This document shows, piece after piece, positions 11,601 through 24,676 of a stretch of 64,000 nt of DNA. Under the pieces are notes generated by a model that made no database searches, had not been told where the DNA came from, and saw only the letters and a list, made by a program, of their open reading frames with translations. A program made the translations under genes and the position numbers. Location of the stretch: positions 12,048,088-12,112,087 of the forward strand of contig CM055191.1 of assembly GCA_029224185.1 (NCBI GenBank), written 5' to 3'. Within the stretch, counting starts at the first letter, position 1; the number at the start of each line of letters is the position of its first letter. The stretch is from Karalla daura. Taxonomy: Eukaryota; Chordata; Actinopteri; Chaetodontiformes; Leiognathidae.

Positions 11601-13360
11601 AGTCCGGTGAGTGTGCTTCAATTCTCATTCAATGAGAACAGAGAACGTGAGAGTCTCCCACCCCCAGCAGAATGAAAGCGGGATCTGGCGTCCAGTCTGT
11701 GCTATCACTTTGATATTTGACCCCACGCCTCGTGTGCAGTGGATGGGGGGGGCCTGAGTCAAAGTCAGACGAATGAAAACGAAGGAAAAACAAAAAGAGG
11801 TGGTGTAGCTTTTACCCCCCGCTGAGGAAGGGTGAAGGGGAGGGGGACTTCGGTCTGTAACTCCTGGTGCGTTTTGTTGCCTGGATATGGCAACATACCT
11901 ATGTCGGGGCACGTGTTGAACAAGAATACATGCTCCCAAACAAAACTGTTCCCCAAGCCTTGTGATAGACAAGGAGACAGACGGAAACAAGCAGCCATCA
12001 CAAGCAAAACCCAAAATGCTGCATGTCACTTGTAAGGCCAAAACAAATATCAACTAGGTCCTGTTGTGTTTTCTATGATTTAACATCAATATATTCTGAG
12101 GTTGGGATTTCTAGCACTGAGTGTCATTAGTGAAAGGTAATTTGCAGCCAGTTCACACATCATGTCACAATGCAAACAAATGCTTTGGAAACAAACATTT
12201 TAAAGGGAGCCCCTCCAGGGGCCCCACCGCAGCATTGGGCCTTCTAGGTTACGGGCAGCCAGAGGTACAAACAGCACCACTGATTGTTGGTTCAGAGAAC
12301 CAACGTCACGTCACACATAAAGCCCCAATGTCAACTCTGCCAGAGAGTGTCACGTTTTAGCTGCTTCGGATCAATAGTTTGCATTGTGAAGCCGACATCA
12401 CTGACTGCACACCCGTGCTTAGAAATGCCTCTAGAGCCACAACAGGAGATAACTAGGGATGGGTACCAAAATTAGTACTTTTATCGGGACCAAGTGGATT
12501 TCCACTTGGGCACAAACTACCAGTTCATGTGAAGTCCAGCGGCACCACACTTTGGTACCTGAATGCTCCATGTTGGTGCACCACGACTTCATTGGACCAG
12601 AGCTCCCGGGACACATGAGAGCATCGTTATGTCCGTGGCGGTTTATACTGACCAAAGGCCAGAGTCGTCCGATTCTGTTAACTTTATGGCGGAAACTTAA
12701 TGTGGGCAAACAGGTTTGCCTTTGGAAAATGTAGGGGATGAAATCATATTGTTGTAAAAGTATATGATTGGAGGAGGATTGTGGGGATGTTCCACAACCT
12801 GAGCTCCTATGGGCTCGGGCCAAGGGAAGTGCCTGCCTCGAGCTGGACAGAGACTTTTTCTAGTTATTAATCTATTCATTTACAGGCAAAATAGCATTGA
12901 CATGCAGTACCAAAAACAGGTACCGTTTTATACCAGTACCGATTCCCAGGTACCGAGCACTGGTACTGTACTGGCTCAAATGTGAAAGGTACCCATCCCT
13001 AGTGATAACAGGCCACAGGCTTCAGGCTGAGGCCATGAGAACCAGAGCAGAGACACTCCTGAGAGCACAGCACCAAGTGCACCGTCTGCTGCTGCTTCCT
13101 GGCTCTGCATCAGGCATCACAACACCCAGGGTGCATTCACCAGGAGAACCCAGGGGCCGCTTGTGTTCTTCATGGACCAACAAGACTGCATATGCCGCTA
13201 CTAACTGTGGTGTTTTTAGAGCTGTGAGTTGTGTACACCTGGTGCTAATGCACCGTACAGTAGGTGTGATACTTACCTTGTCGTTGTTCAATTTCTTCTT
13301 GTTTTTCTGCGGGTCAAATCCTGCTGGTTTAGGCTGGTTGACTGGACCCTGGGCCTCCAT
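8605..13360 (-). CDS. Gene A: matrin/U1-type zinc-finger protein, complete, 426 residues
   Basis: Exons in transcript order: 13360-13277 (ATG), 11406-11376, 10620-10543, 10462-10323, 10222-10097, 9983-9938, 9858-9799, 9700-9231, 9157-9053, 8898-8802, 8648-8605 (TGA). Every junction is GT-AG and the 1,281 bases stay in frame. Residues 85-106 form a C-x2-C-x11-H-x5-H finger (CKLC...H100...H106, followed by TYTY), the spacing of matrin/U1-type fingers that bind RNA. A Pro run and PPGMGRPPFG lie near 169-189, followed by a Gly/Asn/Asp-rich disordered region to about 345. The exon at 346-380 carries RIENENDA and VLKVTQKLTDML, and the tail is Ser/Gly/Phe-rich, ending SRFYK. The last exons mirror gene B. 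I do not recognise an orthologue; nuclear RNA-binding is inferred. It lies head to head with tex10. The start is well placed, just after an acceptor (TCTGTAG), so a non-coding first exon is likely, perhaps ending near 14687. Confidence 0.88.
9053..9157 (-). other. Conserved 35-residue C-terminal module exon, copy A
   Basis: This 105-base phase 0-0 exon encodes ETFRIENENDAQ followed by VVLKVTQKLTDMLMEYRL. Its counterpart in gene B at 1896-2000 has the same length and phase and matches at 26 of 35 residues by my count. It looks like a short amphipathic helix, possibly for protein contacts. I know no named domain for it. Confidence 0.8.
12454..13001. mobile_element. Non-autonomous hAT-type transposon in gene A intron 1
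   Basis: The ends are perfect inverted repeats, TAGGGATGGGTACC at 12454 and GGTACCCATCCCTA ending at 13001. They are flanked by an 8-bp target-site duplication with one mismatch: GAGATAAC (12446-12453) and GTGATAAC (13002-13009). Length is 548 bp with no transposase-like open frame. The 8-bp duplication and short inverted repeats fit a hAT MITE. Confidence 0.85.
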
Positions 13361-15675
13361 TTTTCTCAGTGCCTACAGACAAAATATAATGTCCTATCAA
13401 AGATCATTCATCCATCCATCCATCCATTATCTGACGAGCATATGAATATCATACCAGTACCAACTCGAACAAAAATGTAAAAATGAACTTTCTTTTCACA
13501 GGGATGAGCTTCACTTTCACAAAAGAGCTTTATTTTTGAAGATAAAGCTTTCTTTCCCCAAACACTTCCACATATCCGGAGTGTCTAATGATGCAGGTAC
13601 ATAAACATGTTACTAAACCCCCCTTCATGGGCTAACCTGGTGAAATGTACATTTTGTTGATGAGATGCCATCATCTCTGCCCTCTCAGGCAGTATGCATG
13701 GCATATGCCTGCGTGTTCTCCAGCAGGGCTGGACAGATAGTGGCGCCTGCAGTGGAGACAGCTTCACATACCGCTGTAATAGTCATATTTCCGCTGGCAC
13801 CTGAACGCCCCTCGCTATGGACAGCCTAGGGCGGGCCCCTCATAAAAGGGCCTGTCGGGGTATGGGGGTACAGTCCTAGGGTTTTATGGCCAGGGGTTTT
13901 AGCGGAGTGTAATTTAAGGTCCAGTGCTTGGTAGCTTCTTATTCCGGTTGGCAGTGTGGGTATCGAAACTAGATCACAAATTTAACAATGTGACCGATAT
14001 TTGGGCGAATCGGAGTGTTTGTCCAATTTCCGATAAAAAAGGCAATACCTAGCCTAAACCCAACCACAATCTAGTGATACAATTGCTGCCGTCATTACAC
14101 AAACATCGTCTGCAGCATTGCACTATTTTCACAAGTTATAGCCCCCCCATAAAAGGCCACCAACAAAAAGGGAAATCGGACTGGTGCACATCTCGCACAT
14201 ACATTGAAAGAAAGCAGGGAACACCCCCTGGAAAGGTCTCAGTCCATCAGACAGGGCAATTTAAGGTCACCGAGTGATCGCAACAGTCATGTTTTAGACT
14301 ACGTGAGGAAACTGGCATACATAGAGAAATGACCAACAAACAAGAGGGGGGAAACATGGAAACTCAATCCAGGAAGGCCTTCAATCCAACCGTCAACCTT
14401 CTTCATGTGTAAAGCAACACACCTATTCGCCAATCCACCGCCCCCAAAACACCTGCTAACTCGTTAATTCAACGACTAAAACTTTATTAGTGAGTGCCGA
14501 GTTAGAATCTGAGAGTTACGAAGCACCTTTAACTACCTGCGCTGTGTCGTCTCAGGGCCTAAACATCATCATACATCTGGAACCAGCTTGTAACATTGCA
14601 CGGCTGCAGGGAATATCTAAACGCATCAAACACAGCTTTCCAAACACATGTACGACGGCTGCTTCCAACACGATGAATCTGTTTACCTCTGGGAAGATAC
14701 TCCAATGTAAGGTACGGCCGATATCGAAGAGCTGGCTAGAGGCGAGAGGTTAGCTCTTGTAGCTGCAGCCGGCCAGACAGTCGCAGTGTGTTAGAAAGGT
14801 AGGTGGATTTTGCCTGTTCAAAAATGACGAGATTGAATTATTAATTTTAATTCTAAAAGTAACTGAAGTAAAAACATTTCCCGCAAAACAAATAATGTAT
14901 TGATACCTGTCAGGGTAAAACTATAAGGATAGAATGACGTTATAGTTACAATTGCTATACTTTCTTTTGCTTTGGGAAATATAATTTCTAAGGCATTTGT
15001 GTGGACAGCTATTTGGTGCGCTGGTTTTCGACGCCCGGGCGTACCGGAGGTATTTGTCGAAGCCAAAATTCGAGCAGAATATTTCCGTCTGTCACATTTT
15101 AAGGACACTTATTGGTTATTTTTGCATTAGAATTATTTTACAGTATAAAATGTTCTTCCTAATATGTCGATAACAGGTCGCGTGGGATTCAGAGTGTCGT
15201 AAACCCCGCAACGTCTGAGCTCCACGCAACGGGCGACGCTGTGAAACACAGATAGAGAGGACCCCTGGCTCCACACGAGATTGAATACAGATTTTATTTT
15301 TCTAAAATTCACATTCCGCTGCTGTGGGCTACTCTATAGCTCTGGAGAGCGTGGTTGATGTCGTATAAACCTCTGCGGACACATACTTTATCCTGTGGTG
15401 AGTGAAACACACAGCTGTCATGCATGATGCTGAGCCGGGATGCTAGCTAAAAGATAGCCTAGCCCAGCCGATGTTCATAAAGGTGTAGCTACATCATTGT
15501 CCCTTCCATGATGTCAGTGCCCGTTAGATACAACAGTTTCAGTTGAAACCTGGAATGGCTTTATTGTCTGTGTTGCGACATCAGTCATTATAGCTCTGGA
15601 AACCAATACACACTCATTCAATCCCATGTCCCACCTGCGTGTGTGTGAACCCCGACAGCCGTGTAGGCTGCAGCC
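13361..15675. promoter_or_regulatory. Head-to-head interval between gene A and tex10
   Basis: No coding exon found. By position it must hold the promoters of both genes. Candidate non-coding first exons are on the minus strand near 14.7-14.8 kb (donor AGAG|GTAAAC at about 14687) and on the plus strand ending near 15398 (GTG|GTGAGT), with an acceptor at CCCCGACAG just before the tex10 ATG. A short (CATC)n run lies at 13410-13430. Other parts look like old unassigned repeats. Confidence 0.45.
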
Positions 15676-18413
15676 ATGAAGTCCAAGAAGAAGAAGAGGC
15701 AGGATGACTTCCAGAAAGTCAAGTTAAAGGTGGGGAAGACCAAACCCAAAGCCAACAACGCCACAAACACCAACTTCCGCACAAAGGGAATTTATCTAAC
15801 CGAGCAGCTGAAGAAAGACAGTGGCCCGACCACACATCGACAACTTGGAATCAATGTAAGTAGTGATGATAGTGAACTCCTCTGCAATATGTGACGTTCA
15901 ATAAAATACCTGTTTTCTTTCCCCCATCCTCTGGTATGCTCGGAGGTTCAATGCTAGATATTACCATCACCCCCTTTATCTCATCCACCTTAATTTGTAT
16001 ACAACTGTGTCGCATAAGCTGCACCTAGGTCAGAGACTGCACTAGATTTTGTTTTGGACTGTGGGTGGAAACTAGGAGTACTCAGACAAAACCCACACCT
16101 TGGATCTTATTTCCACGATCCCGCTTTTAGCTTGGTCCATTGCAAATCTATTAATTTTGCACTATTTATTTCTTGTTTTATCTGTTATGCATTATAACTG
16201 TCAAGTTCTTTTTTTGTCGACTCCTGTTATTTGTAAATGTGGCGCAGAGACAATCTGACTCAGCTTGACTTTCCTCTGATTTCACCAGGATCTGCTGTCT
16301 CAGCTCCATCATCACAATGCCAATGTGAAACACAGTGCCTTGTTGGGTCTGAGGGAGCTACTCGCTCTCAGTCCCTCCCTGTTGGAGCAGCATCTCTCCC
16401 GCCTGCTCTCTGAGGTTGCAGCTGTTTTTGCGGACAAGGATGGCAACGTTCGTGTGGCAGCCACCCGAGTTCTCAAGTCAGTGATAGAAGTGATACAGAT
16501 ATTGATCTGTTAAAATAAACTGCCAAGCTCTGGGTCTACCTAGAAACTAACACGCTCTGCTCTTTTGTTGCCTCCAGGTTCATTGCGCAGTCTGTGCCGG
16601 CGGAGCGCGTGGCTCCGTTCTTCCCCCTCCTCTCCGCCCACCTGTCTTGTGCAATGACCCACATCGACGGGGGCATCCAGGAGGACTCCCTGAAGGTCCT
16701 CGATGTGTTGTTGGAGCACTACCCTGCTCTGTTAGCGGAGCGACCCACGGTGCTCCTCACCAACTTCCTGGAGTTGATCTCCCACAGACAAGGCAGCACA
16801 GGGGCCAAAAGGGCCCAGGATACAAAGGGACGTACGTGGGCACTGACCATCAACCCCAGCAGGGGTGTCACCAGCCAGCAGTGGCGGCTCTCTGTGCTTC
16901 TCAGGTTTGGAGTTCACGTCAATACATATTCTGAAGGAATACCTAAAATGAGTATTCTCGCTGCTGACCTCTTGTTTGTGTTGCTTGCACTTCAGGCTCG
17001 GACGTTTTCTGCAGGCAGTAGTGGACGAACGACCATTGGAGGAGTGTGATATTTTCGAACCCGGCGATGGAGTGTTTGGCACCAGTGCAAAGCGCAAAGT
17101 CACGCCCCTGTCTCTCAGCTGGGAGGAGCTAACCTACAGCAAGATCGCAGTGAAGCTGTACGAGCACTCTGGGGCCAAGCCAACTCCACGGTCCTCATTT
17201 AGACTCAGGTACAGCGGTGAGCCTTGCTGCTGTTGACAATGCACAAACACATTTTCCTGTTAAACATATCCTTAAATCTCTCACCGTATAGGCCAGAGGT
17301 GGAGCCTGGCACAGCAGTGGGTGAGGGTCTGGAGTCACCTGAGGCTGTTCAGACCTTTGCAACCACGCTGGTGCCTCTTCTACTGGAGGTGTGGGTAGAA
17401 GCCAGTACCAATGACTCCCCCTGGAACAACACGGAGGGCACCCACCTGCTCAGCCCGGATGCCATGTCAGTGATGTTCCAGGTGCTATCTATTCTGCAGC
17501 TGCTGAGAAAACTGACCCCACACCAGGATCATCAGGACGGACAGGTACGACAAAGAGCGTGCAACCTATTGGGCAGTAGGTCTAATGGAGTGTTAATGGA
17601 CATCATGTATGCACATGTGTCATGCTGACAGTAATCCAAACATGTACATCACAGTAGAGCTCTTGGTATTACTCAGTACTTCATTGGATTTCAGCTGGAT
17701 AGCTGCAATTAAGCTTGACTATATTTGCACTATTTGGCTGAACAGCCATAAAAAATATACATGACACTTATCCTGGTTAGACCTCTGAGTGATGCTCTCC
17801 TGAGGAAGATATAAAAGAACCACACCAACGCTATTAACCTTAATCGTCTGTCTTTTTTTCCACATTTTCACATTGTTTTTTGTGTAGGATTTATGGTTCC
17901 ATAAAGATAATCTGGGAGATTTCAAGCAGCACTTCATGAAGAACTTCCCCTACGGTACCCTGGACACACCCAAGCATAAAAAGAAGCTGGACGCCAGAAG
18001 GTGAGGGTTATTTCTAGAGGTGCAGAGAAGAGTGTGTCACCAGTGTAAGCACAACCTGGGATCTAAGTGTGCATGCTGTCGTTCCACTGCTTGTCCTGCA
18101 GGAACAAGCAGACCCCTGCTGTGCCAGGACTGACTGTGGAGCCTCTGGCCCTGAACATCACCCTGTGCCAGGTCATGGTGTCCCTCACGCAGACCCAGGG
18201 CCTGGGCCGCGAGCCGGACGCCGACTGGCTCACGCCTCTGAGGGCCTTCGTGCGTGACACCCTGAGCAGCGGCGTGAAGCTGAGCTACAGGCAGCTGCAC
18301 ATGCTGCTGGGCACCGTGTGGAGGATGGTGCTCATACAGCGGAGCAAGAGTAAGCCGGGGAGCTGCGTTTGACACACAGCCAGAGGATGTTTCTCACACG
18401 TTGACCCGTGTTG

Positions 18414-18447
<34 letters not shown>

Positions 18448-19634
18448 CTGTGACGGACGACCTGCTGGCAGCCGTGTACGTCTACTACAGGCAGAAGAAC
18501 CTGACGCTGCAGACCCGGTCTCTGCTGCTGTCTTTCTACAGCAAGCTCTACCTGCAGGAGCAGGGCCACACACACATAGCCCGGTAACCCTGAGGCACTG
18601 CTTCTCTTTATGCTGGGGATTTTACACCTGGACACAGTCATTGTTGTAAAATTAAAGTGTAACAGAAACTGTTGGTCCAGCAGCTTAGATGAATGTGTGA
18701 ATGTTTTGGGGATAACTGAACCTAATACGAGAGTAATTATTGGAAGTCTTCTTTGCAGAGCATGTTTATGCAACAGTGCCACCTATCTATTATCTAGAGA
18801 GGACTAGTTGTATGGGAGCACAGCCCTCCAGTGACATTGCCTCAGCACGTTCTCCCTCCCTCTGTCCCTCTGAAGGAGTAAGGTGCTGTGTCGCTGGCTG
18901 GCCTCCCTCCCCGTGCAGCTGTCCCACCTGGGCCACCGTAACCCGGCTCTGTCTGCCCGGCTCATCCAGTCCATCCAGGCCGCCGCCTCCCGAGGACACA
19001 AGGACCTGCTCAGCAGTCTGCAGACCCAGGCCTGCAAGCTCTACGGTACGCACGCTCCAGGAGAGCCCGATGAAGAGAACGGCGTGATGTAGAGGTTTCA
19101 GAAAACAGGGAGTGGAATGTGGGAAAGTGGGAAGTGGAAGATTAGAAGCAGTTTGAGGTCCAAAGATAGTTGTAGTTGTATAATTTTAGTCAAGGAATAA
19201 AGGATCCAATTCCTCTTTATGTGGTTTATCAAGAAAAAGAAAATTGCATGATTAAAAAAACAATGTATCAGAATTTGTCGGACATCCTATATTCTAACTG
19301 TTGTCTAGTAATTAGGAGTCTCGCCAAAGTTTCTCTAGGGGGCAGTATAGCTCCATGTTTCTGGTCCCAGACAACTTTGTAATACTGAGCCTCAACCAAA
19401 GGGCAGAGAGCAGTCTTAAGAGTGTTTCAGCGGCTCTGAGGATGGTCTGACAGTTAGGCTGGTGTGTTTGAGAGGAGGAGGGGGGGGCCGGGGGGCCAGG
19501 AGAGCTGGGTGGGGTGGGGGGGGTCAGCCAGCGTTCGGATAGAAACTGCAGCAGAGCCAGCAATTCACCATCACAAGACTCCTTTTGTCTGGGGGCTTCT
19601 GACATCAGCATGTGCGTCAGAGACAGACAGAACA

Positions 19635-19718
<84 letters not shown>

Positions 19719-21008
19719 TATCTGAGCCCTCACTGTAGTGGCTTCGCCTGTCTGTCCATCTGTCTGTCTCTGTTTCACCAGGCCAAACGTAGGCTGGTCT
19801 TTCCTGGTATCGCTGTGATTTTCTCGGCGGAGCTACACGTTGCCTCCCCGGAGGCGTCACACTGTTGCGGCCTCGGTGTAGTTACGTGCGATGCGCTGTG
19901 TGCGGGTCTGTAGATCCCGAGGACGGAGTGGTGGTGCTGCTGCCGGCCGAGTCCCAGCAGCGCATGGTGCAGCTGCTCTACTTCCTGCCCAAGATGCCTC
20001 AGCCGCTCCTGTCCCGCCTGAGCTGCTGCTGCACCGCCGGCAGGATCTCGGCCAGCCTCGCCGCCTCCCTCATCCGCATCGTGCACCTCAGGTGAGGCCG
20101 CGAGCCCCCCGCGCACACACCTGCCGGGGCCAGCGCCTCACATGAAGGCCGTTCCAGGCAGCCGCCATGAGGTGGCAGTGTTGCTCTTTCGCAGACGACT
20201 CCCCCACGTTTTCTCTCCTCACCTACCTGCCTGACAGGTGCTGATTGAACTGCATGACACAAGTGACCCACGTTTTGCATTCATGTGTCTCACTTCTCCA
20301 TACATGGCTGCCCGTGTGTCCATGTGTGTGCCTGAGCCTTTACGTGTGTCGCTTGGGCAGTATCGTACAAATTCGGGGGAGCGGGATTGTTGAGTTCATT
20401 TGGGATGGGGTGTGTGTGTGCGCGTGTGTGCGTGCATGTTATGGGTGTGATACAAAGAGCTCTTTGGGAGGCAGGAATGCAGAGTCGTCATGGAGTACTG
20501 AGGAGACAGTTCTGCCTGCATGTGCCTCCCAGGCCTCACAAAACACACTTGTTATTCACTGGCATTCCCTACTGTTACTGATCTCCTCTGCCCTGGAGGC
20601 GAGGAAGAGGCTTTCATAACGGCAGCGTGAGCGCGGCCGCTCTCAGAGTCCCCCGCAGGCAGCGCACCGCGCACAGTGACGAGAGCGGACGGGCCGGGAA
20701 GCTGTCTGCGGGCAGTCGATGCGTGCGGGACGAGCCCGGCTCCTCCGCCCCACTGACCGCGCACCTGTCCTGTCGCGCAGGTCGTCCCTGAGCGGCTGGT
20801 CGGTGGGGAGCCAGGAAGTGGCCCTGCAGGACGTGGACCACGTCAGCTTCCTGTTCTCCACCCTGACGGGCTTCTCGTCCAGCAGGCTCGGCCTCCTGCA
20901 GGACGCCTGCGAGGAGAGCGCCCTGCCCCTCTGCCCGCTCTCCCCCCTCAGCCTGTTCCCCACCCCGCTGGAGCAGTTCACACACCACTGGGATGTGGTC
21001 GAGGTGCC

Positions 21009-21055
<47 letters not shown>

Positions 21056-23722
21056 CACTTACATCCCCACTCTCAAGCAGCGGCGCTGTCAATCAGAGGA
21101 GCTCGGCAAATGACTCGAGCAGCGGCGGGGTCTCGGAGGTGAAGAAAAGACATTGTTTTGAAAATTAAAAAGTGTTGATATTCCGGACACAGTTGTGGTC
21201 TTTGAGCGCGCGACCCCCCTGGTCCCTCTCTGTCTCTCACTCGGAGCTCAGAGGGTGGAAGCTTTATCGTGGCACTCCGGCTGAGAGGGGAACCTTTATC
21301 GCGGTGCGCAGGTTGGAGATGCGTGGTTATCGGGCATAGTGGATATGCACAAATGCTAATGAGAGCCCGTGGCGTGATGGGAGTGTGACATTTCTGCACA
21401 GAAATTACAGTTAACGTAACCGTGCCCCGGGGCAAGTGTGCGAGAGTGCGCGAGCAAGTGGGTGGGGGTGGGGGTGGGGGTGGGGGGGGGCTTATAATCA
21501 CTAATTCAGCTCCTCAATTAAGCCCTCAGATCCTGCCTCTCTCATCTGCCTGTCTCAGTCAATCACAGGCAAGTGGCAGGAAGGTGGGGGGTGGGGGCTG
21601 GGCCACAGCGGTGATGAGGGGGGGGGCAGTAATGGACGCACTGTGTCAACTGTGGTTGGACTAATGAGACGGGATTGTTTTTAATGACGGCCAGAATGCC
21701 AACAGGTGCAGCGTTGTGACACACAGCGGCTTGGCCTCGCCTCCCCCTGTACTTCAGCACACACACACACACACACGCACACGCACACACCTCAATTTGA
21801 TAAAAGCTAATGAGAAATTTGATTTGGATTTGAAGTTAATGAGGAAAAGCCGAGCTGCAGTTTTCACTTTTGAAAAGTTTGGGGCGTCTCTCCGGCCCGA
21901 TAACTCATCTTGTCTCGGTGTCAGGGAGAATGAAACTCGGGGGCCGTTTTAATGACCGTTTGCTGGGTAAATGCAGCCGGACAGTGATGCCGAGGCCTGG
22001 CCTCAGCCCGACACGACCAGGGAAATACTGGCTGCAACCTGGTTCATCGGACAAATGCACGTTCAAGACAATGAGACACAGTTGCCTTCATCTAAATCCT
22101 TTAACGTAACTACTCTGCCTTCATTCATGGACAGTATACATCTGAGGTTGAACCAGATCTGTACTGACGTATTGGAGACACCGTAACGATTGTTTTTTGC
22201 CACAAAATGTGCATGAAATAGGAAAGGGATGAATAACCAAAAGAGTGTGAATCATATTTCTTGTGTAAGCTCTGTCCATGACTAAATACATGTCCTTGTC
22301 AATTGGACCATTTCATTCACAGGAGGTCTGCCTCTGTCTGGAATCTCTGGGCTCAAAGTCTCAGTGCTTTGACATTTTGCAGAATGGCATCTGCAAATAC
22401 CTGGTAAGAGTCTCCTATGGCTAATCAGGACAAGTCAGTGGAAGAGTCTGTATCCTCAGGTGTAACCCGTGTATGTGGACGGACTGTGTGTGTGTGTGCG
22501 TCTCAGACTAAGTTAGAGGTGGTGCCTGACAGCATGGCGGCCGGGCTGCTCAGGGCCGTGTCCAGACTGCTGGACCTGTCCGTTCTGCCCATCGAGCCCG
22601 TGCTGCGCTTCCTGTCTCAGTGCTGCCTCAGCCTGCTGGCGCTGCTCGTCACCCTGCAGCAGGACCTGCCCACCGAGACCAACCACAAAAGGTGCGCGCT
22701 GCCCCGCCTGCCTGCGCCACAGAGCTGTTGCAACAAGCGCCTTTAAAACTGGCTGTCTGTGTGTGTGTGTGTGTGTGTGTGTGGCGTGCAGGGAGGCCGT
22801 GTGGGGCGCCTGCGTGGCGGCCCTGAGCACCGTGCCCCGCCTGCTGCGCATGGTGCTGCAGCAGCTGCGCGTGGGGGACCTGAGCGAGGAGGAGCTGCCC
22901 CAGCTCGGACAGATCCTCACCATGCTGCTGCACCACTCGCCGCTGCACAACCAGATGCTGGCCAACGCCGCCCTGCTGCAGGAGATCATCCAGCACGTGA
23001 CGGTAACCGCAGCACGCACACACTCTGACGCTGCACCAGGCGCACGCCCGGCTTCCACAGATGTGCTAAAGTCACGATGCAAGTGGTGTAACACCCAAAA
23101 TCAGGCCGATTTTACATGCTTTGAATGACTTTAAACCCTAAAAGGTGCAAGCACCCATCGACAGTCTGGCCTTTACTGTAGGAAAACAGTTGGAGAAAGC
23201 TACACACAGAAAGCTACATCTCCCCTTTATGTCATCACACTATCCACTTTTTCGGCAGGGAAATCTGCTGGACCTCTCTGCACATGTTAGTCTTCAAAGG
23301 TTCTTAAATGTCATTTTGAGAGGTTACATTTGTCCAAAGCATGTCATAATGAGATTACAATTGCTTTGGTGGGGGGGGGAAATCTGGTGTAATGACAGAA
23401 AACAGTAGAAAAGTATCACATTAGTGTCAAAATACTGTGTAGGTAGAGCAGTGGTAGTACTGAACAGTTAGTGGAACAGATAGGTGGAAATTGGGGTGCA
23501 GGTATATTCCAGGTTGAAACACACTTGTCCAGCTGTGATTCAGGCAGATGGGCTGACCTCTGTTGTGTGCATGTGTGTGTGTGTGTGTGTGTCTCTCAGA
23601 GGTATGCGCGGGGGTCCAGCAGGGAGCCCTGGCTGACAGAGCTGCTGTACTGCTACAGCGTCACCGTGGCTCACGGCTCCTCGGCCCGCCGGGGAAGCAT
23701 GGGCCTGCGGGACGTCTACTGA
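15676..23722 (+). CDS. tex10: Tex10, ribosome-biogenesis scaffold (Rix1/IPI1-type), complete, 942 residues
   Basis: Exons: 15676-15855, 16289-16476, 16578-16904, 16996-17208, 17292-17544, 17888-18000, 18102-18349, 18448-18583, 18876-19045, 19914-20091, 20781-21003, 22323-22403, 22507-22691, 22792-23002, 23600-23722 (TGA). All are GT-AG and the total 2,829 bases stay in frame; human TEX10 is close at 929 residues. Diagnostic strings are KKKRQDDFQKVKLKVGK at the N-terminus, DLLSQLHHHNANVKHSALLG, AMTHIDGGIQEDSLKVLD, VLCRWLASLPVQLSHLG and HHWDV; the C-terminus is LRDVY. The fold is ARM/HEAT-like throughout. Known role: with PELP1, WDR18, SENP3 and LAS1L it works in nucleolar late 60S assembly, and it also acts with Sox2 in pluripotency. 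Several introns carry (GT)n right before the acceptor. The gene lies head to head with gene A and tail to tail with invs. Confidence 0.97.
19634..19717. repeat. (CA)n microsatellite, about 84 bp, in a tex10 intron
   Basis: A near-perfect CA dinucleotide run in the intron between the exons ending 19045 and starting 19914. Confidence 0.95.
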
Positions 23723-23824
23723 GCCAGGGGGCCAGCGGGCCCAGCCGCCCCCCCCCACCCCCCAGCCCCCACCCCTCCTGACGTCTTACAAGCTACTTTC
23801 ACAAAGCCAACAGTTTGTTTGTCG

Positions 23825-23856
<32 letters not shown>

Positions 23857-23976
23857 CAGTGACTCGTCTCAAAGCTCCAGTTTCTCTGCCTCCTCGTTGC
23901 TCCACTGGTGGCGTCCTGTCGGTCACGCTGTCCTGTGCCTACTCGGGGCACCTGCTGACTTTTGTTAAAAAAAATG

Positions 23977-24048
23977 AATAAATAAACGACTCAAAAAAAA
24001 CACCAAATAAACACAAATGGGACTGTACAGCCTGTGTCACTTTTTATT
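23977..24048. promoter_or_regulatory. Facing polyadenylation signals of tex10 and invs
   Basis: Overlapping AATAAA hexamers on the plus strand at 23977-23982 and 23981-23986 fit the tex10 3' end, about 255 bases after the stop. On the minus strand TTTATT at 24043-24048 reads AATAAA and fits the end of a roughly 630-base invs 3'UTR. The two genes therefore seem to end within about 70 bases of each other. An (AT)n run follows at about 24078. Confidence 0.7.
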
Positions 24049-24211
24049 TTACATCATACAAAATCGAACCAAATTGAGGTATGTATATATATATATATAT
24101 ATAATAAAAACACAATATGGATTATTCATGTGCAAATGCCTGGCGAAGGATATAAACTGCGTGGTTAAGACGTACGCTTCTCCTCAGAGGGAAAGCACTT
24201 AGAGACCAGAC

Positions 24212-24243
<32 letters not shown>

Positions 24244-24676
24244 GGGCTGCCAGGCTGCAGGTGGGCTATCCGTATGACCGGCTGTTGATAGACTGCCTCA
24301 TTCTCCACAACAGGAGGAAAGGTTATCTCAGTGTGTGTGCGCGGGCGACGGAGGGAGCGGGCGAGACGCCGTGTGTGTGTGTGTGTGTGTGTGTATGCGT
24401 GTGTGTGTGTTCCTTCCACAATGGCTCAAAGGTTATCTTTTACACACACACACGCCGTTTCTGTAGACTTAACCCCACCCTGTGAGGTCACGGCTCTGAT
24501 GTCACGCGGCTTAATTTTAGAAAGCCTGCCACTCGGGAGCGGACAATGTGGTGTAGTAACTGTATAGCGGCGAGGCGGCCAGCCAGCTGAGAAAACATCA
24601 AGGCCGCCGAGGTGTGTACGGACCGTATGCATGCCTGTGTGTGTGTGTGTGACAGAGAGAGAGAGAGAGTGTAGTT

